The notes beneath the pieces are model-generated. The model did not search any database. It was not told the origin of the DNA and saw only the letters and a program-made list of their open reading frames with translations. Of a stretch of 64,000 nucleotides of DNA, positions 11,647 through 21,246 are shown one piece after another. Position 1 is the first letter of the stretch, and each line of letters opens with the position of its first letter. Position numbers and translations under genes: made by a program. The stretch is from Dipteris shenzhenensis (Eukaryota; Polypodiophyta; Polypodiopsida; Gleicheniales), in NCBI GenBank assembly GCA_047967505.1, contig CM106538.1. One strand, written 5' to 3'.

Positions 11647-12973
11647 GTGTTCTACCCATCACTGCACCTTCGCGTATAAAGTGCTTATAAACCAACATAC
11701 ATAATAGAAAGACGATTGCAAGTGACTCTGCTACTCTAGGTACTATTGTCGCTTCGTGGCCAAGGCAGCTTAACATGCTTAACCCCATCGATGGTGCAAG
11801 GAGGGGCATCCATCGGGCACTTGAGGAGGATGAAGCTCTAGTGCTTTGTTTCGACTACCACATTTCTACATGTAATGCGCATCTATCTCTCCCGCATCTG
11901 TGCAAATGAGGCTAAAGGTGAGAGAGAAAATATTGGGGCTCGACACTAGCCCTTCATACCCTCGCTTGCCGGTTATTGAAACAAAAATCTTGGACTCATG
12001 GATTTAACTCGGGTGGCCTAGATAAGCTTTTCTTGCTGAGTTCTTCAGCTTTTACACTCACCTGGTTCATGTCCATGTTGGTGTGCAACTCATCGTGTAC
12101 CTCGAGGGGGTCTTGACCTTGTCAATCCTCGTTTCCCTAGGGATGATGCCATTCACCCAGGTGTATGTTGCTTCCTTGAAGGCTTGTCAGCTCCGTCAAA
12201 GGGTCAATAATGATGGAGCAGAGTCTTTAAGGGCTCCTAAGGGTTCTTATGCTTTTGTAAGTGTTACAAATGTCTTGGGGTATGCACTAGAAGAAAGATA
12301 CCACTTCTTTTGAAGTCCATCTATTCTCCTTGAGTGTCCTTTTTTGGATCCCCTTTTCCCATGCATTCCAAAGCCAATGTGGTCTTCCAAGAATATTTAC
12401 ATACCCCTTGTCCACAACTGTCGTATCTTGTTGCACCGCTCCAGATCATGTGAGGTCCATGACTCCAGTACTCCCTCTATCTATTGGGGCTGCGGGTCAT
12501 AACTCAAGCATTATCGCCAGCACATCACCCAATCATGGTTAGGGTGTTCCCCACCCTTGGCATGGTAGGGTTCAAGGAATCTTAAACGTACCCACCTATT
12601 CATTGTGGGAGTTCCTTACACCTGAAAGGCCGTTTACCATTCCTTTTTCATACTTTTGATCAATGTTTGTAAATGGAGGCCTGGGCCTCCATGGTTTCCA
12701 TTCTAGGAAGTGCCTTGTCCACAACTTGTTTGGGCTAAGCATGAAGGCCTACCAAGCCCCCATGGGTATTAGAGTTCTCTAAACCACAAAGCGTGCTATT
12801 TGGGGGGATTTTATCATCCATCCCCTATTCAAATTGGTGCTATTCTCGTCGTCCCCTAATCCTTTTGTTAATCTTAAGGTATCACAATCCATATTCCCCT
12901 ATGATGTGGTATTACACTCATTCAAGAGGTTCACATTTCGTACTAGCAATCAACCCCTACTTAGGGGGAGGGG

Positions 12974-13003
<30 letters not shown>
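11647..13003 (+). repeat. 1.3-kb direct repeat, copy 2
   Basis: This is the same sequence as 5212-6502, in the same orientation. Differences are dominated by C-to-T and G-to-A changes relative to copy 1, plus small indels. It has a TATA-like word (gcgtataaag) near 11673 and ends in an expanded (GT)14. Together with copy 1 it flanks about 5.1 kb containing the minus-strand Penelope-like ORF. Confidence 0.75.
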
Positions 13004-13020
<17 letters not shown>

Positions 13021-13062
13021 GGGGTGTGCCCGTGCAGTGCGCGTGCATGTGTGTGTGTGTGG
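12976..13062 (+). repeat. (GT)14 followed by G21 and further GT runs
   Basis: GT repeats at 12976-13003 run into an uninterrupted tract of about 21 G (13004-13024), then a CG/TG-rich stretch and another GT run at about 13048-13061. The G tract could form a quadruplex. It is also a place where read and assembly length are unreliable. Confidence 0.9.
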
Positions 13063-13979
13063 CCTTGGGCCTAAACCAAGCAAGCAATTAGAGACCTACA
13101 AGAATTAAGGAGAACTATAGTGATAGAAGACAAAGACTTTTTGATTACATGAATAAGGGACTTCTTCACAAAATGGAAGATATGCATTCTTCCCTACCAT
13201 TATGTTTTGATCTAGAGATTTGGAAATCATTGAGTTAAAATCAATTAGAGAATCTAAGTCATTGAAAATTCCTTTTATACTTAAGAAAACATATACGATC
13301 ACATTAAAAGAGTATAAAGCTATAATGTCTCATATGAGTGATCATATCTTGTGATCTTTAATTAGTATTTCTACAAATTTGAAAACTAAGAAATGATTCT
13401 AGGTACTTACTCGAAGTGTTTATATATGCACAGTTGTTTGAGTAAATGCCACCATGCCAATCCTTAATTGTCTTAGATGATACTATTTTCCAATACATAT
13501 GGTATGCTTTGATGAATTCATTCTACTAATTTGAAAAGAGCGAGATTTGGAGAAAAATTAAAGAAAACTAAAACCATATGATTGACTTGGATCATATAAT
13601 GATAGGAAGACATGACTTTTAAACAAGAATGAAATTTTTGACATTGAATATATGAATATTTAAGAATATCTTTAAATACTATCTCAGATATGCAAGATCA
13701 GTACTAGCTACTCCCAGGGCATTAAATTAATACTTAGAGAAATCACAGCTCTGAAGTGTGATTAGATAATGGTGTACATATATTTTTTTGGTGGCCATAG
13801 AATAATAAATGTCAAGCATTGCATTTGTTACTTCTCATGATATCATACTAGTATGAGATGGTATAGATTTTGAGGAATTATAACAATGCTTGGACCTATA
13901 TTAAAGTAATATTATCAATTAATTGATGTCATATAGTAATTCTATAGTATAGGATAATAAAACTAATAAATTCTTTTTT
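13063..13979. other. Unassigned AT-rich sequence
   Basis: No gene family is recognised. It probably belongs to the interior of the inferred old LTR element. Confidence 0.4.
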
Positions 13980-14674
13980 TGAGTTCTAGCACAATGACTA
14001 GTATGGGTGATTCCATCTTAATACCTTGAATTCACTAGTGTTATAACAATTAGATGTATTGCAGATCTAGATGGTTGGTATTGTGGGTGATTCTATGTTA
14101 ATACTAATGGTTGGTATTGTGGATGATTCCATGTCTATACTAATGTCATTAGTGTGTCTAGTGTTATTACAATTAGATGTAATGTGTATCTTGATAATTG
14201 TAATTGTGTTCTAATTCATTAGTGTGGTGATTTGTCAACTGAGTTTATTACTAACATAATTGGAGGCTTGAGTACCAATGATGAATTGGATAACAGGGAA
14301 TGCAAATGGTGAAGATAATGAGGACCAAGAAAAATAGTGAATGGTTGATAAAGGCCATGTTCAATATTTTCAAATAATGTATAAATTATAAGCCATGGGC
14401 TGATTTATCTCATTAACTTTGGATGAAGACATCTTAAGCTTTAAAATATTTAAAGGGATGCTTTTTTATGTACTATTATTAGCTCTTTGATTTTTGGGAA
14501 TAACCAATTATAAAAATTCTAGATGGGATGCTAGAACCACCATTTAGAGGGGGTAGATGGGACTCATGCTACATCCTTTTGTTTCTCTCCCTAGTTTTCT
14601 TGTACGTGGTTTCTATGTTCACGCTTTTGATAATTTATAGATTTTGGGGCATGGTCAATTTTCTATTCATATGA
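13980..14674 (+). repeat. Old LTR-like sequence (right copy)
   Basis: This segment is colinear with 2441-3330: the gggtgattcc block (twice, near 14080 and 14118), the gatgaattggataac block near 14279, 'tgaatggttgataaagg' near 14338, 'aataatgtataaatta' near 14374 and 'gggggtagatggga' near 14552. Its left end is poorly defined and the usual TG start is not visible. The right end is placed by the resumption of R1 homology at 14675. By eye it is as diverged from the left copy as both are from the chromovirus LTRs. Confidence 0.55.
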
Positions 14675-14890
14675 CAATCCAATAGAGATTCTAAGCCCAA
14701 GACTCCCCTTTGGCCTAGTTACTTGGTGCTAACTCATTTGCATGGTTTCTTTTAGGTACTTTAGGAGACCCCTAATGTATAAATTATTCTCTTAGATAAA
14801 GGGTCTAATGTATGTATCCATTTCAGCTTCTAAATGTAAACCCATCTATGTAAATGTTTTAAAGGAGGCCTAAATGCCTTTTCTATACAC
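14675..14890 (+). repeat. Dispersed repeat R1, right half
   Basis: The sequence matches 40236-40470: 'ctaagcccaagactcccctt' against 'atgagcccaaaattcccctt', then 'agttacttggtgctaactc' against 'agttgcttggtgttgactc', then a 'tctaatgta' block. It lacks about 90 bp present in the 40-kb copy. Confidence 0.6.
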
Positions 14891-16473
14891 TATGCATCAC
14901 ATGAAAAAATGATATCCCTCCTCTTAACTCATGTGCCATCATACATTTAGAAAGAGTGACTACCCTAAGCAAGGATGCATTATTTGTCCCATAATCTAAT
15001 GCTTTTGGAATTCTATAGCGAAGTAGTAGAGGCTTATTGGAGCTTGGGATTGGACATTGGTAGCAGTGCCTTGTAACATTAGACATTGGATATTGGGACT
15101 GGAGGTAGGGAGAGTACAACATCAATTAGGAGATTAGAGACTATGTGAGTACTACAAGTCGAGCATACCTTTAGGTTGGGAATTGGGCCTATGGAGAGAA
15201 GTAGCAAATTGCAAGATTTGCCCAATGTAGAAAGGGTGATAGGCAATAGCTTACGGCATGAAAACAAAGAGAATGTTTTGGAAGAGAAGAGAATTTCTTT
15301 AGGGGTCTAATTCCACCATAGGGAATAGCTCTGCTATAAGGAGTAGTTCTACCCATACTGCTAATAGGCCCTCCTCCAATTGATCCTAATGTGATAAGTT
15401 TGAAGTCTAAATTTTCCTCAAGGGTAAAAAAGAAGAAGGCCTAGATAGCACATAGCCCAATTTGAGACACGATGTGGCAAGTGAGTGGCTTCCAGACTAT
15501 GTCAGGGACATCGAGAGGGTGCAATAGCTTATAGATACATTGAGTGTCAAGGACATTATTTGGTCCAATCCCTATGGAATTGCACATTTTATAACTTAAA
15601 ATGCTTTGAAAACAACATTTTTGGTGCATTTACAAAAAGAGAAACCCCCAAATGATGTCCATAAGAAACTGAGAGAGTTTAGGTAGAAAACGTTGTTGGT
15701 GGAAGATTATGCACAAAAAATTTGAAATCCAAATGCATGATTGGATCTAGCCAGAATAATAATAGCCAAAATGTTGGTGGAATATGTATGTAAAGGGCTC
15801 CAGAATTCATAGTGCAACCCACACCATACATATCTCTTTGTGGGAACCGATGGGGGTTGCTAGGAGCCTCTTTTGTCGCTTCCACCTTCCATTGCTAAAC
15901 TTAGTTAGTTTAGAAGACTAGTCGCTAGCTCTTCCATGTTTATTTCCTTAGAATGTGCACTCAACTCATTGGTTGCCACTGAGGTTGAAACCGTCACCAT
16001 TTGTGACACATTGGAGGAAGTGGAGGATTTACCGTTTGATCCTTCTCCATCATGTTATCACCTAGGCATATCACCCTCTTACTGGATAATTCAAATGACA
16101 TGGGATAGTCATTTATACCATTGATTACCTAAGCACTATATTTTATGTACTCACATATTGGAAGCACCATTGGCTCTCCACTGGAAAAAAAGGATTTTCA
16201 AGAGTCGTATTTCTTCCACATGTTATGCCACCACCCTTTAGCATCCAATGATCTTGCATACGATTCAATTTAGAGTGCATTATTGGAATGTCATTTTTGC
16301 ATGAAGAAGTCAAAATGTCACAGCCTTGCATATGCAACAATTTTATCTTATCCTTTGCATAAGTGGCCATAAACTAACCCTTGAAATGTAGAATCTCTAT
16401 CATCACAAAAGGGGAGGACCTTAAGCTCCTACACGTATTAAAGGTTTTCATTAGATGAGCTAGAGTGAGTGTG
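14891..16473. other. Unassigned sequence
   Basis: Several 60-80 codon frames occur on both strands (for example minus 15441-15629 and plus 15936-16124), but none shows a recognisable family or repeat support. Confidence 0.4.
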
Positions 16474-16667
16474 AGACTACTGCAGGGTTGAGATGGCATT
16501 TTCAGCCTCAACCTTGGTTGTTTTCTACCTCCTTTTAAGGAATATTTTCTCATACACCCTTTGTTCTCTAAGACTACTATAGGGTTGAGATGGCATTTTT
16601 AGCCTCAACCTTGGTTGTTTTCTACCTCCTTCTGAGGAATGTTTTCTCACGCACTGCATGATGTATT
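16474..16667 (+). repeat. 97-bp tandem duplication
   Basis: Units start with agactact at 16474 and 16571. Both contain gggttgagatggcattttca or a close variant, then 'cctcaaccttggttgttttc'. The copies are similar at most positions. Confidence 0.85.
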
Positions 16668-16775
16668 TCCACCTTGATCTTTTGCCCTCATCACGGGTTT
16701 TGTTCATACTTCATTGAAGTTTTTTTAAATGGAAAAAGAACAATTTCAAACAATGCATGTTAAGGTCTTGATGCT

Positions 16776-16779
<4 letters not shown>

Positions 16780-16813
<34 letters not shown>

Positions 16814-16815
16814 AA
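16780..16815 (+). repeat. (GA)n microsatellite
   Basis: A GA run of about 13 units is followed by imperfect GAAA. It sits at the pyrimidine-rich end (minus-strand sense) of repeat family T, copy A. Confidence 0.9.
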
Positions 16816-17700
16816 TAAAGAAAGATGTATTAACGTCCACAAGAGGCCTCGCGGGCCTATGGAACAAAGTACAAAGTACACCAAAAAGGAAAACTCATAC
16901 AAGGCTCAATGGGCTAGAGCAAAGTGCACACTAGGGCCCTTGCTAAGTACTATGCTGATCTAAAGAGCTCAATAGCTCGGGGCAAAAATCAAGTACAAAT
17001 CAAATTACTAAAACTGAGAGCTAGGACTTGAAACCAAAGCCCGACACCATGGTTGCTCCTCTGTGAGCGATGAAAATATCTCAGATCTGCATATGTCGAG
17101 TTGTCTCACGTTATAGGGGCAGGGGGGGTGTGGTCTCCTTGATCTCTGAACCCATTGGGCTATGTTCAGAGTGACCCCTCATCTCGAGCAGTCTCCACTG
17201 AGGAAAGCTATGATAGGTCGGACCTCAATATAGTGTGCTCTAGTCGCTCTTTGTGTCGCGACTGGTCTCTGCTGCATCTCTCTCTCTCAATGATCCAGAC
17301 AGACTGCATATCAACTAGTTCCTTCTTCTTCCCCCCGATGTGCCCTAGAGCTTACTCAAATGCATAAAAATTTGTGACGCATTGCTAAGTCCAATCAGCC
17401 TCTATATCTTGTGATCGCCTCCTGCTGCTCTCTAATCTGTCGTGGTAGAGTCTCCTTGTGTCGGTGTATCTCAAGCAAACAGGCCCAAAGCAAACCTCAT
17501 CATGGAAGTGGATCAGTCTCGTGAGAGTGGGCTGAAGCTGCTCCCCTCTTGGTACAGGCGGTGGTATCATCCCTGGATCTCATAGTAGGCTAGGCAGGCA
17601 CAGAGAAAAAGCTCCTCTATCTCAACCACTCCCAATATGCATAGCATATAGATCCACTACTCTCTAGGTATACCTGCTACTCTCTCCGTCTCAATCCTCA
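16816..17700 (-). repeat. Repeat family T, copy A (minus-strand sense)
   Basis: On the minus strand this copy and copy B (18262-19260) share order and content. A decayed reading frame comes first, with the common words RLIHFHD and VC (near 17500 here, near 19050 in B). A stretch resembling 'gagaccacgcc' follows, and the copy ends with a 3' segment containing 'cataggcc(t)g..aggcc' and a TCTTTC-rich tail. The tail suggests the 3' end of a non-LTR element, but no reverse transcriptase is visible, so the class is unknown. Confidence 0.55.
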
Positions 17701-18261
17701 ACTGACGAGGCAAAATGCGCATCTGTCCAATGGCAATCCTCAATGCATGCAAGACTTCTCTATCATCGGGATGACTTCAGGGCCAACCTCGGTAGTCTCT
17801 ATCTAGGTAAGTCACAACTCTATGGATGAATGTCACTCTTTGAAAAATTGCATCAATTTGTAGAGGTGTCATGGCGAACTCTACCTATACTATCTCATGT
17901 GTAATTGAGGGCTTACTCTGAATCATCTTGGACCTTAAAGTCACCTGTAGCCGCTCAAATCTCCTCTATTTTGTCATCAAGAGATCTCTCCCCTAGAAGG
18001 GTTATAGTGAAGATGTGATCTAGAGTAGAATGCTGCCTCCGGAATGCTGCCTATCCTAGTGCCTACTGCCCCGAAGCCTCTTATGACTGCTGAGCTCCCT
18101 CTCTAATCCTAATACATAAATTTTGGCCAAATTGTGGCCAACGATGAGGGTGCAGTAATTTCTAGTATCCATAGGGTCCCTGGCTTTGTGCACGGCACAA
18201 TAGTGGTGGTGCTCCAAGTAGGTGGGAAGCCGTGGCACACACAGACAGAGAGATGAGAGAA
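17701..18261. other. Spacer between family T copies
   Basis: Sequence between the two copies; part of it may belong to the far end of copy A. No gene is recognised. Confidence 0.35.
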
Positions 18262-19260
18262 AGAAAAGAAAGAAAGATACATTAATGTCTGCAAGAGGCC
18301 TTGCAGACCTATGAGACAAAGTGCGAGTCCAAGAAGTACCTCATACAAGCCACTAAGGGCTGAAGCAAAGGGTTCACTAAGACCCTTGCTGAAAATTGAA
18401 AGCTGAAAAACTGAAAGCAAAAGCTAAAATGCTAACATGTTCAGCTAGTGAACAAAATACTGGAGTAGCAAAGTAACAGAAGCATGTCAAGCGCTCAAGG
18501 CTAACACTCCTAGTACATGCTCAGGTTCCATATATCAAAGTAACATGGTGGCACTCTGATGGGATGTGAGAAGCTCTTGTATCTGTGTCTATCGAGCTAC
18601 CTCGTGACATGGGGGATGGCGTGGTCTCCTCAATCTCTGGATCCAGTGGGCTACATCAAGGGTGATGCCTTGTCTCTGGCTGTCGCCTCTGAGAAGGGAT
18701 GAGATAGGCTGAACCTCGATCATGCGAAGAAGGGATGAGATAGGCTGAGCCTCCCTCGATCGTGTGTACTCTGGGCTCTCTCTATATCGTACATGGAGTG
18801 TGTGTCATTCATCTGATCGGATCCTGGTGGACAGTCCTATTACTGATCCATGATGCTCTCATCTCATCAAGCTCCTCTCCCTCAGCTACACTGGCAGCAA
18901 CTGACTCCGATGCATAGAAGTCTATGACAAAAGTCTGTGATCATGGTGACATGTGGCATCAGTCCATCCTACTCTTTGGCCTATCGCATCAATGTGTCTC
19001 TCTGTCAGCACATCTCAAGCAAGTAGAGCCCAACACAGACCTGATCATGAAAATGTATCAACCGCATGAGTGCAAAGTCATGCCCCTCTTGAAAGAGGCA
19101 GCGATATCATCCTTGGATCTCATAGTAGACTGGATAGACACATAGAAAATGCTCCTCCATCTCGATCTCCCCCATCTAGCATAGTGTGCAAGTACTTTGC
19201 TCTCTGGGTATGCCTGCAAGTCTCCCTATCTCAATCGATTTGGGTTGGATTGGATGTGTC
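18262..19260 (-). repeat. Repeat family T, copy B (minus-strand sense)
   Basis: This is the direct partner of copy A, about 1.5 kb away in the same orientation. The minus-strand frame reads LFQEGHDFALMRLIHFHDQV near 19060, where copy A reads LTRLIHFHDEVC. A 40-bp duplication (gatgagataggctgaacctc-like) occurs at about 18697-18755. The tail at 18240-18300 is rich in AGAAAGAA on the plus strand. Confidence 0.55.
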
Positions 19261-20040
19261 GTTGACGTGATAAGAATTTGTGAGGAGAGTAGAGCGAGTA
19301 GTGAAGAAGATGAATTTATTAGCAATTTGATAAGTATGCAAGGTGAATCGATTAGCAATTTAAGAACCGATCAATGCATGTGCCAAAAGGAGCTTTGAGT
19401 ATTTAAAGCATGCATTACTTTTTGGTTGATCCATTTCCTTGATTCCAACAAAGATAACAAACGAGAGATCCATTGGATCCAAACAAAGGAAGCAAATTGG
19501 ATTCCTAAATCTAGCATTGATTTAAAAAGCCAGCATGAAATCTTTCAGTATTATTTAGCTGAGATGGAGACCTACCTTGCAGCATTTAATTCACAAACCA
19601 CCATTGTTGGATCACCGTTGGATTACTCGAAACTTTTGTACTGAACTAATAGTATAATCTATAGAAGAATAGAGTCACATTTATAGATGGAGGTAAATGG
19701 AGCAATCATATGCATGCCTTTGTACGAAGTGCTTCATGCGCTCCACTTGATGTTGAGATGATGGTCACAAATCAGATCTCTTGTAGCCACTTGCATTCCT
19801 CTTAAACCATATCCAGTTATGAGCTCATTCACATCAGAAACTGATCGAATGATGGAGTGTAACTCCTAAAAGCAAATGCTTTCTGCTAGGCAGGCTGAGG
19901 GAAGATCCATCTTTAGATGGCGATTGGTTGGTCATGTATCTTTGCGCATGCAAAGCACGGGTCCAGTACTTGTCCATATAACTGAGGACGGCCAAATTGA
20001 TACGGTAAGAATTTAGATGCTACTTGAAGATATTTATAAA
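19261..20040. other. Unassigned, with two short plus-strand open stretches
   Basis: A plus-strand stretch at about 19270-19398 has an acidic, serine-rich composition (EESRASSEEDEF, then two ISNL words), and 19426-19644 has another frame with AEMETYLAAFNSQ. Neither is recognised. They are separated by one stop and could belong to one lost gene. Confidence 0.25.
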
Positions 20041-20074
20041 TATCTATCTCTCTCTCTATACACACACACACACC
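20041..20074 (+). repeat. (TC)n(AC)n microsatellite
   Basis: A short compound run of TC and CA dinucleotides. Confidence 0.85.
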
Positions 20075-20435
20075 GCTTCACAAGCCGTACAAAACATGTG
20101 CAGAGGGAAGGCAGTGAGAGCAAAGATGTTAAAGACTCACCACACCCAAGCTCACCTCTTCTCCTCCATCCTTGCCACCCACCAATGATGGACTCCCACC
20201 TTGGAGTCCGCCCTCACCCCTCTCTCCCCCCTCCTCACCCCCTCCCTCCTCTCCTCCCTTTGCACCACCTCGCACTTCCCTCCCCCCTCGCCTCCTGCTT
20301 GTTCCATTGGGCCTCCCACCAAACCCACTTCTCTCATTCCATCGCAAATGAGCCCACAATGTCTGGCTTCTCCTCCATTCCTTGAAAAGGGTACAAGTCC
20401 ACCCTTTGCCTTGATTCTTCACCTCATTGGTCAAG

Positions 20436-21246
20436 ATCTTCGGAAGGGTTGACATGGTCGAAGAAGCAGAGAAGGCATTCTTGTCCATGAAGGATTTCCC
20501 ATGCTAGCCCGATGTTTTGTTTACAATGCACTCTTGAATGCCCTCCTCCATATCAAGGTGAAGATAATCAGTGAAGCAATGGCATCGTTGGAGCAAATGG
20601 CTTCCATGGGCTGCCAACTAGACACCTCAAATTATAACATAGTCATATCTAGCTTGCTCAAGGCAAGCTGAGGCCACATGGCTCTCTCCACATTCTCTCG
20701 AATGATGGAGCAGGTCTGTAGTCCCGACACTAGGACTTTCAATATCCTCATCGATTGGTTTGGGAAGGAGGGAAAGATAGATGAATCTCTCGAATTGTTT
20801 GAGATAATGAGAGCTATCGAGTGCCTTCTAAATGCTAATACTTATATCACAATCATATATGGTTTGCTAAAGGTAGGTCGAGGTGACATAGCCCTCTCCA
20901 TGTTCACACAAATGATGGAGGAGCACTATGGTTTGAACATTCGCACTTGCAATACTCTCTTCGCTTGGCCAGGCAATGAGCAAAAACAAATGAATCTATC
21001 CAACTATTCAAGACAATGACCGCTATGGGATGCCAGTTGAACACAGTGACTTATAACATAGTAATATTTGGCCTACTCAAGGCATCAAGCCAGGGCCACA
21101 TGGCTCTCTCCACATTCTCTCAAATGATGAAGAAGGGGTACAAACCTGATACTTGGACTTTCAATACTCTCATAGGTTGGTTTGGCAAGGATGGAAAGAC
21201 CCATGAAGCTCTTGAGCTACTAGAGAAGATGACCTCAATGGGGGCA
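20436..21246 (+). pseudogene. P-class PPR protein pseudogene
   Basis: PPR proteins are organelle RNA-binding proteins built from 35-residue helical hairpins. Here successive repeats read EEAEKAFLSMKDFPC (20457-20502), VYNALLNALLHIK (from 20519), EQMASMGCQLDTSNYNIVIS (from 20594), FSRMMEQVCSPDTRTFNILI (from 20693), FEIMRAI...TYITIIYGLL, FTQMMEEHYGLNIRTCNTLF, and FSQMMKKGYKPDTWTFNTLI (from 21115). About seven repeats remain and no E or DYW tail is seen. Stops occur at 20502 (TAG where a Gln fits) and near 20669 (TGA in KAS*GHMALS), with frame changes near 20510 and 21010. Homology fades after 21240. It is clearly broken, with no intact start. Confidence 0.8.

Larger units (their letters stand above)
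2441..14674 (+). mobile_element. Inferred ancient LTR element inserted in R1
   Basis: R1-left ends at 2440 and R1-right begins at 14675; an uninterrupted R1 copy at 39440-40470 serves as the empty site. Aligning both flanks to it, the left flank ends caaat and the right flank begins caatc, both falling on the same caagc of the empty copy, as a degraded 5-bp target duplication would. LTR-like copies sit just inside each boundary. The interior has no recognisable gag or pol of LTR type, only later or foreign material, so the element is either non-autonomous or replaced inside. Two independent LTR relics would be the alternative. Confidence 0.35.

Noticed and set aside
11580-11700. snRNA-type promoter (a tctcccacatt word upstream of a TATA-like box).
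   Set aside because: The upstream word differs from the plant consensus, the spacing to the TATA-like word is too long, and no snRNA sequence follows.
12793-13091. Cys/Val-rich ORFs over the GT and G tracts.
   Set aside because: They are translations of a microsatellite.
20129-20488. A Gly/Glu/Arg-rich 119-aa minus-strand ORF.
   Set aside because: It is the complement of a C/T-rich plus-strand tract, and its end overlaps PPR coding sequence in the other direction.
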